This document shows positions 46,756 through 54,741 of a stretch of 64,000 nt of DNA, piece after piece (the first letter of the stretch is position 1; every line of letters begins with the position of its first letter). A program made the position numbers and the translations under genes. The DNA comes from Mycobacterium rhizamassiliense (GTDB lineage Bacteria > Actinomycetota > Actinomycetes > Mycobacteriales > Mycobacteriaceae), in NCBI RefSeq assembly GCF_900157375.1, contig NZ_LT721901.1, forward strand, positions 614,365 through 678,364. The letters are read 5' to 3'. The notes beneath the pieces were generated by a model that did not search any database, was not told the origin of the DNA, and saw nothing but the letters and a program-made list of their open reading frames with translations.

Positions 46756-47598
46756 CTAGCGACCGTGCTTCTTGCCGGTGCGCCGGCGCCGGACGATGAG
46801 TTTGTTGCTGGCTTTATTCGGGTGGCGGGTGCGGCCTTCCGGCTTACCCCACGGGCTGACCGGGTGGCGACCACCGGAGGTCTTACCCTCACCACCGCCG
46901 TGCGGGTGGTCGACCGGGTTCATCACGACACCACGGACGGTCGGGCGCTTGCCCTTCCACCGCATACGACCGGCCTTGCCCCAGTTGATGTTCGCCTGCT
47001 CGGCGTTGCCGACCTCGCCGACGGTGGCGCGGCAGCGCACGTCGACGCGGCGGATTTCACCGCTGGGCATACGCAGCGAGGCGTAGCTGCCTTCTTTACC
47101 GAGCAGCTGGATGCTCGAGCCGGCCGAACGCGCCATCTTGGCGCCGCCGCCCGGGCGCAGCTCCACGGCGTGCACCAAAGTACCGGCCGGGATGTTGCGC
47201 AACGGCAGGTTGTTCCCCGGCTTGATGTCGGCGTTGGCGCCCGACTCCACCACGTCGCCCTGCGAGAGTCCCTGCGGGGCAATGATGTAGCGCTTCTCGC
47301 CATCCAGGAAGTGCAGCAACGCGATGTTGGCGGTCCGGTTGGGGTCGTACTCGATGTGCGCGACCTTGGCGTTGACGCCGTCTTTGTCGTTGCGACGGAA
47401 GTCGATCACCCGGTAGGCCCGCTTGTGGCCCCCACCCTTGTGGCGGGTGGTGATCCGGCCGTGAGCGTTACGCCCGCCGTGGCCGTGCAGCGGCCGCACC
47501 AACGACTTCTCCGGCTCCGTGCGCGTGATCTCGGCGAAGTCGGAGACGCTCGCGCCGCGGCGACCGGGGGTCGTCGGCTTGTATTTGCGAATTGCCAT
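46756..47598 (-). CDS. rplB: 50S ribosomal protein L2
   Basis: 280 residues. [43 protein letters not shown] and [19 protein letters not shown], with the His needed at the peptidyl-transferase centre. Confidence 0.98.
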   Translation of the reverse strand: MAIRKYKPTTPGRRGASVSDFAEITRTEPEKSLVRPLHGHGGRNAHGRITTRHKGGGHKRAYRVIDFRRNDKDGVNAKVAHIEYDPNRTANIALLHFLDGEKRYIIAPQGLSQGDVVESGANADIKPGNNLPLRNIPAGTLVHAVELRPGGGAKMARSAGSSIQLLGKEGSYASLRMPSGEIRRVDVRCRATVGEVGNAEQANINWGKAGRMRWKGKRPTVRGVVMNPVDHPHGGGEGKTSGGRHPVSPWGKPEGRTRHPNKASNKLIVRRRRTGKKHGR

Positions 47599-47629
47599 GT
47601 CTAATCAGGTCTTTCTCTCAGTGCGCGGC

Positions 47630-47932
47630 CTAGGCCGGCGCTCCGAACAGATCGATCGGCTTGCTACCAGGTGCCAACGTGACGATGGCGCGCTTGGTGC
47701 CCTTGCGCTTTCCGAATCCGGACCGGGCGCGCTTGCGCTTGCCCTGCCGGTTCGCGGTGTTCACCGACTCGACCTTGACGGCGAAGATCTTCTCGATTGC
47801 GATCTTGATCTGCGTCTTGTTCGAGTCGGGGTGCACCACGAAGGTGTACACGTTGTTGTCGAGCAGCGCGTAGGACTTCTCCGAGATGACCGGAGCCAGG
47901 ATGATGTCGCGGGGATCAGTCACGGTCGCCAT
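47630..47932 (-). CDS. rplW: 50S ribosomal protein L23
   Basis: 100 residues. [49 protein letters not shown] is L23, docking site for trigger factor and SRP at the exit tunnel. Confidence 0.97.
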   Translation of the reverse strand: MATVTDPRDIILAPVISEKSYALLDNNVYTFVVHPDSNKTQIKIAIEKIFAVKVESVNTANRQGKRKRARSGFGKRKGTKRAIVTLAPGSKPIDLFGAPA

Positions 47933-48588
47933 TAGGCCGAAACCTCCTCGGTGTTGCCCGTACTGGCCGCGATGTAGCCGTTGAGGGCCTCGACGCTGAA
48001 CACCACGTCGTCGGAGCGCAGCACGTCATAGGTGTTGAGCTGGTCCGGCGCCAGGATGTGCACACCGGGAATGTTGCGCACGCTCTTCTGGCCGGCCTCG
48101 TCGCTGCGGCCGATGACCAACAGCACCTGCTTGCGGTCGGTCAGCGTGTCCAGGAAGGCCTTGGCGCTCTTGGTGGACGGCGTCTGACCCGACACCAGCT
48201 CGGTGATCGCATGGATCCGCCCGTTGCGGGCCCGGTCGGACAACGCCCCGCGCAGTGCGGCCGCAATCATCTTCTTCGGGGTCCGCTGCGAGTAGTCGCG
48301 CGGCTGGGGGCCGTGGACAACACCACCACCGGTGAACTGGGGAGCCCGGGTCGAACCCTGACGGGCGCGTCCCGTTCCCTTCTGCCGGTATGGCTTGCGG
48401 CCACCGCCGCTGACCTTCCCGCGCGTCTTGGTCGAGTGCGTACCCTGCCGGGCCGCCGCGCGCTGCGCGGTGACCACCTGGTGCATCAAAGCGATGTTGG
48501 CGGGGGCATCGAACAACTCGGCGGGCAGCTCGACGGAGCCGTCGACCTTGCCGTCCGGTGTCTTGACGTCAATCTTTAGCGCTGCCAT
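47932..48588 (-). CDS. rplD: 50S ribosomal protein L4
   Basis: 218 residues. [46 protein letters not shown] is the tunnel loop of L4. In E. coli it represses its own operon through the S10 leader; whether this holds in mycobacteria is not known to me. Confidence 0.97.
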   Translation of the reverse strand: MAALKIDVKTPDGKVDGSVELPAELFDAPANIALMHQVVTAQRAAARQGTHSTKTRGKVSGGGRKPYRQKGTGRARQGSTRAPQFTGGGVVHGPQPRDYSQRTPKKMIAAALRGALSDRARNGRIHAITELVSGQTPSTKSAKAFLDTLTDRKQVLLVIGRSDEAGQKSVRNIPGVHILAPDQLNTYDVLRSDDVVFSVEALNGYIAASTGNTEEVSA

Positions 48589-49241
48589 TACTTCTCACCT
48601 CGTTTGATCGCGCTGCGAACAACCACGAGTCCGCCGGTGCGGCCGGGGACCGCACCCTTGATCAGCAGCACGCCGTTCTCGGCATCGACCTTGTGCACCA
48701 CCAGGTTCTGGACGGTGACCCGGTCGCTACCCATCCGGCCCGACATGCGCGTGCCCTTGAAAACCCGTGCGGGAGTGGCGCATCCACCGATGGAACCCGG
48801 ACGACGGTGCACCGCCTGGGCACCGTGGCTGGCGCCCTGGCCACGGAACCCGTGGCGCTTCATGGTGCCCGCGAAGCCCTTACCCTTCGAGGTCCCCGTC
48901 ACGTCGACGTAGGCGCCGTCGGCGAAGATCTCGGCGGTCAGCTCCTGGCCGACCTCGTATTCGGCTGCCGCGTCAGGGTTGTCCAGCCGCAGCTCGGCCA
49001 GGTGCCGGCGCGGGTTGATGCCCGCGGCGGTGTACTGACCAGTGACGGGCTTGTTCACCTTGCGGGGGCTGATCTCGCCGTAGGCGAGCTGCACGGCGCT
49101 GTAGCCGTCGCGCTCCGGGGTACGGATGAGCGTCACAACGTTGGGTCCCGCTTTGACCACGGTCACCGGCACGACCCGGTTGTTCTCGTCGAACACCTGC
49201 GTCATGCCCAGCTTGGTACCCAGAATGCCTTTTCTTGCCAT
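48588..49241 (-). CDS. rplC: 50S ribosomal protein L3
   Basis: 217 residues. [29 protein letters not shown] and [30 protein letters not shown] are L3, binding near the 3' end of 23S rRNA. Confidence 0.97.
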   Translation of the reverse strand: MARKGILGTKLGMTQVFDENNRVVPVTVVKAGPNVVTLIRTPERDGYSAVQLAYGEISPRKVNKPVTGQYTAAGINPRRHLAELRLDNPDAAAEYEVGQELTAEIFADGAYVDVTGTSKGKGFAGTMKRHGFRGQGASHGAQAVHRRPGSIGGCATPARVFKGTRMSGRMGSDRVTVQNLVVHKVDAENGVLLIKGAVPGRTGGLVVVRSAIKRGEK

Positions 49242-49255
49242 GAGTTCTGGATCTC

Positions 49256-49561
49256 CTACTGGATGTTGACGTCGACACTGGCCGGAAGATCGATGCGCAT
49301 CAGCGCGTCAACGGTCTTCGGCGTGGGATCGAGAATGTCGATCAACCGCTTGTGCGTACGCATCTCGAAGTGCTCCCGCGAGTCCTTGTACTTGTGCGGG
49401 GAGCGGATGACGCAATACACGTTCTTTTCGGTCGGCAGCGGCACCGGCCCTACGACGCTGGCACCTGTGCGGACGACGGTCTCGACGATCTTGCGCGCCG
49501 ACGCGTCAATAGCCTCATGGTCGTAGGCCTTAAGCCTGATGCGGATCTTCTGTCCCGCCAC
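49256..49561 (-). CDS. rpsJ: 30S ribosomal protein S10
   Basis: 101 residues from GTG 49561 with GTAGGAG upstream. [54 protein letters not shown] is S10, which also pairs with NusB in antitermination. First gene of the S10 operon. The predicted leader is about 270 nt and contains two hairpins. Confidence 0.97.
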   Translation of the reverse strand: MAGQKIRIRLKAYDHEAIDASARKIVETVVRTGASVVGPVPLPTEKNVYCVIRSPHKYKDSREHFEMRTHKRLIDILDPTPKTVDALMRIDLPASVDVNIQ

Positions 49562-49586
49562 GCTTCTCCTACCTTCACTCCTGTTA

Positions 49587-49604
49587 AGGCCCGTATCCGG
49601 GCCT
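49587..49604 (-). promoter_or_regulatory. Hairpin just upstream of the rpsJ ribosome site
   Basis: AGGCCCG-TATC-CGGGCCT, a perfect 7-bp GC-rich stem with a 4-nt loop, ending 26 nt upstream of the rpsJ start codon. It could influence ribosome loading or be a remnant of leader regulation. Confidence 0.45.
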
Positions 49605-49738
49605 GGTGCCCCCGGCGCGTCGGTTCGACTCGACCCGTGTCGGGCCGATCGAGCGTCACGCCGGTTACTGCGCCGCTGTTTACCTGTCGTGGTTCACCGG
49701 CCCCCGCGGTCGGGTGTGTCACCCGCACGCAGCCTCAT

Positions 49739-49758
49739 TCGCGACAAAAAAGTCGCGA
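49739..49758 (-). promoter_or_regulatory. Second hairpin in the S10 leader
   Basis: TCGCGAC-AAAAAA-GTCGCGA, a perfect 7-bp stem with a 6-nt loop, within the predicted S10 leader. The T/A run is in the loop, not after the stem, so it is not an intrinsic terminator. Confidence 0.4.
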
Positions 49759-49840
49759 TCAAGGTGGGGACCGGACGCGCCCGTTTGGGCGCTGGTCGTA
49801 TGCCCGGCCAGGCGCGAGCCCGGCGCAAAGCAACCTGAAC

Positions 49841-49868
49841 AGTATGCCCCAGAACATGGCCTGAACAA
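49841..49868 (-). promoter_or_regulatory. Probable promoter of the S10 operon
   Basis: Minus strand: TTGTTC (49868-49863), a 16-nt spacer, then CATACT (49846-49841). The predicted start near 49834 gives a leader of about 270 nt. The inserted IS1-like element ends at 49885, 16 bp upstream of the -35. Confidence 0.5.
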
Positions 49869-49884
49869 AATTCGGCCGAAATCC

Positions 49885-49903
49885 GGTAGTGGGTCAGTTT
49901 GAA
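49885..49903 (+). repeat. Left terminal inverted repeat of the IS1-like element
   Basis: GGTAGTGGGTCAGTTTGAA, the exact inverse of 52155-52173. Confidence 0.9.
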
Positions 49904-49938
49904 GCGATGTAATTTACCGGCTGGGCTGCCTTGATGGG

Positions 49939-50358
49939 ATGATAGAGACCATGCCAGACCGGCCACGTAAACGTCCACGCGACCTGAACTCGTTGGCCGC
50001 GTCCATCGTCAACGACGCCACCGACGAAACCCCAGACCGATACACCTACCGGGTCGAGTGGTCGGCTGAAGACAACGAGTGGGTCGGCTTGTGCGCGGAG
50101 CTGCCGTCTCTGTCATGGCTGGACCCCGACAAGGGGAAAGCCCTCGCAGGCATCACGCGGCTCGCAGAAGCGGTCAACTCCAACGGCAAAGACCCGGCAG
50201 CCGTCGCCCTCGGCCGCAAGGGTGGGTTGAAGGGCGGTAGGGCGCGCGCCGACAACCTCTCCCCAGAACAACGGTCAGAGATCGCCAAGAAAGCAGCGCA
50301 GGCCCGTTGGCGACACGCCAACGAAAACCAGAACGAGAGAAGCAGCCCTTCCAACTGA
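49939..50358 (+). CDS. HicB-like antitoxin-type protein (orphan passenger)
   Basis: 139 residues (ATG 49951 is an alternative start). The middle (YTYRVEWSAEDNEWVGLCAELPSLSWLDPDKGKALAGI) has the strand pattern and LCAELPSLS core of HicB antitoxins. The C-terminal part (RKGGLKGGRARADNLSPEQRSEIAKKAAQARW) is a basic GG/AKKAA motif often fused to such proteins and likely binds DNA. No HicA toxin gene is adjacent. It could regulate the element or act as an orphan antitoxin. Confidence 0.65.
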   Translation: MIETMPDRPRKRPRDLNSLAASIVNDATDETPDRYTYRVEWSAEDNEWVGLCAELPSLSWLDPDKGKALAGITRLAEAVNSNGKDPAAVALGRKGGLKGGRARADNLSPEQRSEIAKKAAQARWRHANENQNERSSPSN

Positions 50359-50382
50359 TGATGTTCATCGATCCACCCGGCA

Positions 50383-50394
50383 TTTCAAACTGAC
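50383..50394 (-). repeat. Internal copy of the element end sequence
   Basis: TTCAAACTGACC, identical to the inner 12 bases of the right terminal repeat and in the same orientation. Together with the left end it frames the HicB-like gene as a 0.5-kb unit. Confidence 0.7.
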
Positions 50395-50461
50395 CTAACT
50401 TACTTCGTTACTAAATCCTGGATTATGCGCCATGAGATGGGATTATGTGCTCGGCGGGCAC

Positions 50462-50491
50462 TTGACCTATGCATGTTCGATCAAGCATAAT
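50462..50491 (+). promoter_or_regulatory. Promoter of the transposase gene
   Basis: TTGACC (50462-50467), an 18-nt spacer, then CATAAT (50486-50491). The ATG at 50499 begins 7 nt after the -10 and has no ribosome site, so a leaderless mRNA is predicted. Confidence 0.6.
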
Positions 50492-50498
50492 GGTCAGT

Positions 50499-51353
50499 AT
50501 GGTTAACCGGCTTTCCACCGACAAGCGGGCGCAGATCGTGTCCTGCTTGTGTGAGGGCATGAGCATCCGCGCCACCGTGCGTGTGACTGGGGCGGCGAAG
50601 AACACCATCACGAAACTGTTGGTGGAGCTGGGCGGCGCGTGCGCCGAATACCAAGGCGCAGCGCTGTTTGACTTGCCCTGCACCACAATCCAGTGCGACG
50701 AAATCTGGTCGTTCTGCTACAGCAAGCAAAAGAACGTCCCCCAGGAGCACCGCGACGAATTCGGCTACGGCGACGTGTGGACGTGGACAGCGATCTGCGC
50801 CGACACCAAACTTGTCCCCTCCTGGCTTGTGGGTGAGCGCAGCGCATATGACGCCGAAGTGTTCATACGGGACTTGGCTTCTCGGCTCGCCAACCGTGTC
50901 CAGCTCACCACCGACGGCCTGCGGCTGTACGTGAACGCAGTAGAGAAGACCTTTCACGGGGACATCGACTACGCGCAGCTGCACAAGATTTACGAATCCC
51001 CCGACATCGAGTTCAACGAACGCCGCTACAGCCCCGCTGTGTGCACCGGTATCGACATTCGGAGGGTCAACGGCAACCCCGACATGGACAAGGTCTCTAC
51101 GTCGTACGTGGAGCGCCAAAACCTCACCATGCGGATGGGTATGCGGCGATTCACCCGCCTGTCCAACGGTTTCAGCAAGAAAGTGGAGAACCTCGCGCAC
51201 GCGGTGTCGTTGCACTACATGCACTACAACTTCGCGCGGCCCCACGCGACCCTGACGAAGGCCGCTGGTGGCCGTCCTACGACGCCCGCAATGGCAGCCG
51301 GTGTGGCAAATCATGTCTGGACAGCCCGCGACATCGCCGCACTACTCGACTAA
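50499..51353 (+). CDS. IS1-family DDE transposase
   Basis: 284 residues from ATG 50499; ATGs at 50469 and 50490 are in frame but precede the conserved NRLSTDKRAQIVSCLCEGMSIRATVRVTGAAKNTITKLLVELG, a helix-turn-helix. The catalytic core follows: Asp in QCDEIWSFCYSKQKN, Asp in TTDGLRLYV, and Glu in YVERQNLTMRMGMRRFTRLSNGFSKK, the IS1-type D-D-E with the RF(T)RL-K signature. HYNFARPHATL is near the end. It cuts and joins the element ends. Complete, with no frameshift; classical IS1 needs a -1 shift between InsA and InsB, which this single ORF does not. Confidence 0.9.
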   Translation: MVNRLSTDKRAQIVSCLCEGMSIRATVRVTGAAKNTITKLLVELGGACAEYQGAALFDLPCTTIQCDEIWSFCYSKQKNVPQEHRDEFGYGDVWTWTAICADTKLVPSWLVGERSAYDAEVFIRDLASRLANRVQLTTDGLRLYVNAVEKTFHGDIDYAQLHKIYESPDIEFNERRYSPAVCTGIDIRRVNGNPDMDKVSTSYVERQNLTMRMGMRRFTRLSNGFSKKVENLAHAVSLHYMHYNFARPHATLTKAAGGRPTTPAMAAGVANHVWTARDIAALLD

Positions 51354-51446
51354 GCGCGCGGGTTGCTGGCTCGCTGGGCGATATAGTTTTGTCGGAGGGC
51401 TATGCGACCCTATGGGCATCAACTGCTACCGAAGGAGGTGCGACAT

Positions 51447-51629
51447 ATGGCAGTCAAATTTGAGAAAATCGACGCCGACGCGTCGTGGCAGATCTTCGAC
51501 GGAGCGGCCCACCGTCTCCTCGGCATTGACGCCGCCACGTTCGTGCAGCGTTGGGACAGCGGTTCATACGCGGACGACACCGACACCAAGGTCATGAAAG
51601 TCGCAATGCTCCGGCCGAGTGGCCGGTAG
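51447..51629 (+). CDS. Small passenger protein of unknown function (60 residues)
   Basis: ATG 51447 follows a near-perfect AAGGAGGTG ribosome site, strong evidence that it is translated. The protein starts MAVKFEKIDADASWQIFDGAA, is mixed in charge and has no membrane segment. I do not recognise a family. It overlaps the next ORF by 11 bases, so the two form a coupled pair in the manner of toxin-antitoxin or other two-gene addiction units, which is only inference. Confidence 0.65.
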   Translation: MAVKFEKIDADASWQIFDGAAHRLLGIDAATFVQRWDSGSYADDTDTKVMKVAMLRPSGR

Positions 51630-52140
51630 AACCCAGACCGCAGCGGTCAAAGCCTTTGTCGAGCCGATCCAGAACGCGCTCGGGCTTTTCGCATCCGGAA
51701 AAGTAACCGTCGACAGCTACAAAAAAGACGTCGAGGGTCGGCTCGTCTTCAACCGTGGCGAAGTAGTCAAACTTCATGGTGGCGCGGGCGTTGGCCTCAG
51801 CGTGAGCATGCACTACCGCATCGTCCCAGCCGAAGCCGGTCGCGGCCCCTGGAAAGTCTCGACCGTCGGCTACATGTACGACCTGGTGCTAAACGAAAAG
51901 GCGCTGTACGAGTATCACTGGCACCCGATTTCAGACTCACACGAAGTGCGCCCGCACTTGCATTGTTCGGCAGTCGGCAAGTGCCACATACCGACAGGCC
52001 GCGTGATGATCGAGGATGTGCTGAATCTCGCCGTCCACTATGGGGCGAAGCCCAACAGCATGAGGCGTTGGAAAGAACTCGACAAACTCAATCGCGAGAA
52101 GTTCGCGCGCGGCGCTACTTGGGGCATCGGACCCGCCTGA
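51619..52140 (+). CDS. Passenger protein of unknown function (173 residues)
   Basis: Starts at GTG 51619 inside the end of the 60-residue gene. Mid-protein has HYRIVPAEAGRGPWKVSTVGYMYDLVL, YEYHWHPISDSHEVRPHLHC and a C-terminal RRWKELDKLNREKFARGATWG. Several His/Trp are clustered, but no known catalytic motif is certain; the RPHLHC stretch is reminiscent of small RNase-like toxins, an unproven resemblance. It ends 14 bp before the right terminal repeat. Confidence 0.6.
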   Translation: MAGRTQTAAVKAFVEPIQNALGLFASGKVTVDSYKKDVEGRLVFNRGEVVKLHGGAGVGLSVSMHYRIVPAEAGRGPWKVSTVGYMYDLVLNEKALYEYHWHPISDSHEVRPHLHCSAVGKCHIPTGRVMIEDVLNLAVHYGAKPNSMRRWKELDKLNREKFARGATWGIGPA

Positions 52141-52152
52141 TTCAAACTGACC
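52141..52152 (-). repeat. Tandem partial copy of the right element end
   Basis: TTCAAACTGACC, two bases before the full right terminal repeat, so the end sequence is present twice in tandem (period 14 bp). Confidence 0.7.
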
Positions 52153-52154
52153 TT

Positions 52155-52173
52155 TTCAAACTGACCCACTACC
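52155..52173 (-). repeat. Right terminal inverted repeat of the IS1-like element
   Basis: TTCAAACTGACCCACTACC, the exact inverse of 49885-49903, followed by the CGAAATCC target duplication. Confidence 0.9.
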
Positions 52174-52308
52174 CGAAATCCCGGGCAAACACCGGCGGGC
52201 CGGCCGCCGCGCAGGACATATGCCCTGGTCAGGGCGCCACCGCTAGGCGTGCGCGGGCCGACCGGGGGCATCCGAAGTTGGACCGGAAGCCTCGAGCGAA
52301 GCCGAGGC

Positions 52309-52917
52309 TCAGGCCCCCGCCGATTCGGTGGTCGCCGCGTTGGCCCGGCCCGCGGCGCGCTGGACGTGTAGAAAGCCGTCGACGGCCGCGAACGCGCACT
52401 CGCGATAGTCGAAGTCCGGCAGCGTGGACAACCGGCCCAGCACCAGCGGCCCGATCAGCATCGCGATGGCCCGGGATCGGTCCACCTCGCCCAGCTCGGC
52501 CGCCTCCGGGCTGTCGAACAGGACGTCGAACGGGGCCGCGTACTGCTGGGCGATGCGCTCGCGCAGCGTGGTGATCGCCGGGCTGTCCGCCGAGCGCGTG
52601 TGATCGGGTTCCGGCAGGCCTTCCAGGTCCCGGCCGAGCGCCAGCCAGGACATCGCGGTCATCACCGCGGGCGCCTGGGACACCGCGTCGGCCTGGGCCA
52701 GCACGATCGAGATCAGCCGGTCGCGCAGCGAGCCCTCCTCGGGCGGCGCGGGCGCCGGCGGCATCAGGCTGTTGAACGCCGCCGCCAGCAGGTCGTTACC
52801 GCTCGGGAAGTGTCGGTACAGGGTGGCCCTGGCCACGTTGGCGGTCCGCGTGACCGCTTCGACGGTCACCGCGCTGGGCCCGCCGGAACTCAGCAACGCG
52901 GCGGCGGCTTCCAGCAA
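52309..52917 (-). CDS. TetR-family transcriptional regulator
   Basis: 202 residues as delimited by a TTG at 52917. The HTH is AVTVEAVTRTANVARATLYRHFPSGNDLLAAAF; the ligand domain follows. The frame stays open further upstream and codes for a plausible N-terminus (ISEGTTDPRPARSRARLLEAA), but I find no ATG, GTG or CTG there. A GGAAGG ribosome-like site lies 9 nt ahead of an ATC at 52965. The true start is therefore uncertain. It is divergent from an EmrB/QacA-type efflux gene that it probably represses. Confidence 0.82.
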   Translation of the reverse strand: MLEAAAALLSSGGPSAVTVEAVTRTANVARATLYRHFPSGNDLLAAAFNSLMPPAPAPPEEGSLRDRLISIVLAQADAVSQAPAVMTAMSWLALGRDLEGLPEPDHTRSADSPAITTLRERIAQQYAAPFDVLFDSPEAAELGEVDRSRAIAMLIGPLVLGRLSTLPDFDYRECAFAAVDGFLHVQRAAGRANAATTESAGA

Positions 52918-52991
52918 ACGAGCTCGCGACCGCGCTGGGCGCGGATCCGTTGTCCCCTCGCTGATTGTGATCCGCCTTCCGGTTTGGAAAC

Positions 52992-53026
52992 GAGACCATC
53001 CGTCTATCTACAAGACTGTTGGTCTC
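52992..53026. promoter_or_regulatory. Candidate TetR operator between tetR and efflux gene
   Basis: Inverted repeat GAGACCA-N21-TGGTCTC (52992-52998 / 53020-53026) with a nested GTCT-N7-AGAC (53002-53016). It lies between the divergent genes where both promoters must be. Confidence 0.5.
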
Positions 53027-53061
53027 AAAAATCTGTACGCCACCGAAGGGAGGCGCTTTTC

Positions 53062-54741
53062 ATGGTCGATGTCCTGGTTGGGCCTGTTCAGCGTACTGAT
53101 CAGGTAACCATCGGCGGTAGCCCCCGCGCGCGGGCGTGGACGTTGACCGTCGCGTGCATGGGCGTTGCGCTGGTCGTCGCTTCGATGACCGCGCTCAACA
53201 CAGCCCTCGGCGACCTTGCCGTGGCCACCTCGGCCACTCAGTCCGAGCTGAACTGGATCGTCGACGGCTACACCGTGGCCCTGGCCTGCCTGCTGTTGCC
53301 CGCCGGGGCGATCGGCGACCGCTACGGCAGGCGCGGCGCGTTGCTGATCGGCCTGTTGATTTTCGCCCTCGGTTCCGCGGCGCCGGCAATCCTGCACAAC
53401 CCGGTGCAGATCATCGTCGGCCGCGCCGCCGCGGGGATCGGCGCCGCGTTCGTGATGCCCGCCACGCTGTCGCTGCTGACCGTGGCATACCCCAGGGACG
53501 ACCGCATGAAGGCCGTCGGCATCTGGGCCGGCACGGCAGGGTCCGGCGGGGTGTTCGGCATGCTGGGTTCGGGCCTGCTGCTTCGCTTTTGGGACTGGCA
53601 CGCGATCTTCTGGTCGCTGGGCATCGCTGGCCTGGTGATCTTTGCTCTGGCGTGCACGGTTGCCGCCTCGCGCGACAATGCCGCTCCCCCAATCGATTCG
53701 CTGGGTGCGGTGCTGATCGGCACGGCAGTCGCGATCGCGGTCGCCGCGATCTTGGAGGCACCCAACCGCGGCTGGGACGATCCCCTGATCTGGGGCGGCC
53801 TGATCGCGGGGACCGCGCTCGCCGCGATATTCGGGATCGTCGAGTCCCGGCTCACGGCCCGAAACAAACACCCGCTGTTGGATGTGCGGCTGTTCGGCGA
53901 CGCCAACTTCGCCACCGGGGTGACGACGATCGTCATCCTGTTCGGCGCCACCTTCGGCTTCTTCTACATCGGCATGCAGTACGTGCAGCAGATCATGGGC
54001 TACTCCCCGTTGACGACAGCGATCGCGTTCGGCCCCTTCATGGTGCCGCTGGGCATCTTCTCGGCGCTATCGTTCTGGTACGTGCCGAAGCTGGGCCTGC
54101 GCCTGGTCCTGTTCATCGGAACGCTATTCATGGCAGTCGGTTTCGCGTGCATGTCCGGATTGGACCTGCATTCGTCATACGCCGAATTCGCCTGGCCGAC
54201 GCTGATCCTCGCAACAGGAATCGGAATGTGCACGGCACCAACGACTTCAGCGATCATGGGCGCGGTTCCCGACGAGAAGCAGGGGGTTGCTTCCGCGGTC
54301 AACGACACCTCCCGCGAGATGGGTGGTGCGCTGGGCATCGCCGTGGCCGGTTCGATCCTGGCCGGACGCTACTCGCACGAGCTCGCACCCAAACTGGCCG
54401 GCTTCCCCGCATCGGTTCGCGGGCCGGCCACCGACTCGCTGCCCAAGGCTGTCGAAGTGGCCGGCAAGATGGGACCGCAGGGCACGCAGCTCGCCGAGCT
54501 CAGCAAGGCGGCCTTCCTGACGGCCATGCACGCGTCCACGATTGCGATGGCCGCGATAGTCACGCTGGCCGCCGTCCTGATCGGCCTGTGGGCGCCGGGG
54601 CGTGACGGCCAGCAGCTGCGCGTGGTCCGAAAGCTGCTGTCGCGCAGCGGGTTAGCCAGCCGTTTACCGGACGAACTCGGCGGCGCGGTGCCCGATCATC
54701 ACGATGGTCGCGTGCGGGCCGCGGCTGGTGATCTCGGGTAG
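53062..54741 (+). CDS. MFS drug transporter, DHA2 (EmrB/QacA) type
   Basis: 559 residues from ATG 53062 with GGGAGG 8 nt upstream. About 14 hydrophobic helices. Motif C-like LNWIVDGYTVALACLLLPAGAIGDRYGRRGALLIGL (motif A GDRYGRR) and AAGIGAAFVMPATLSLL are standard for proton-driven multidrug exporters. The last 26 codons run antisense through the mftG 3' end and look like read-through beyond the family's normal C-terminus. Divergent from the TetR gene. Confidence 0.87.
   Translation: MVDVLVGPVQRTDQVTIGGSPRARAWTLTVACMGVALVVASMTALNTALGDLAVATSATQSELNWIVDGYTVALACLLLPAGAIGDRYGRRGALLIGLLIFALGSAAPAILHNPVQIIVGRAAAGIGAAFVMPATLSLLTVAYPRDDRMKAVGIWAGTAGSGGVFGMLGSGLLLRFWDWHAIFWSLGIAGLVIFALACTVAASRDNAAPPIDSLGAVLIGTAVAIAVAAILEAPNRGWDDPLIWGGLIAGTALAAIFGIVESRLTARNKHPLLDVRLFGDANFATGVTTIVILFGATFGFFYIGMQYVQQIMGYSPLTTAIAFGPFMVPLGIFSALSFWYVPKLGLRLVLFIGTLFMAVGFACMSGLDLHSSYAEFAWPTLILATGIGMCTAPTTSAIMGAVPDEKQGVASAVNDTSREMGGALGIAVAGSILAGRYSHELAPKLAGFPASVRGPATDSLPKAVEVAGKMGPQGTQLAELSKAAFLTAMHASTIAMAAIVTLAAVLIGLWAPGRDGQQLRVVRKLLSRSGLASRLPDELGGAVPDHHDGRVRAAAGDLG

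Larger units (their letters stand above)
49885..52173. mobile_element. IS1-like insertion element, 2,289 bp, with passenger genes
   Basis: Bounded by 19-bp perfect terminal inverted repeats, GGTAGTGGGTCAGTTTGAA, at 49885-49903 and (inverted) 52155-52173. The flanks carry the same 8-bp sequence CGAAATCC (49877-49884 and 52174-52181), a target-site duplication. The GGT tip and the duplication length fit the IS1 family, as does the DDE transposase at 50499-51353. It is much longer than a classical IS1 (about 770 bp) because it also carries a HicB-like gene upstream of the transposase and two unknown ORFs downstream. The intact duplication implies a fairly recent single insertion. Confidence 0.88.

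Noticed and set aside
49739..49758. Possible intrinsic terminator in the S10 leader
   Set aside because: The A/T run is in the loop and not after the stem, so it does not fit a terminator.
49939..50358. Complete HicAB toxin-antitoxin pair
   Set aside because: Only the HicB-like part is present; no small HicA-type RNA-binding ORF lies on either side.
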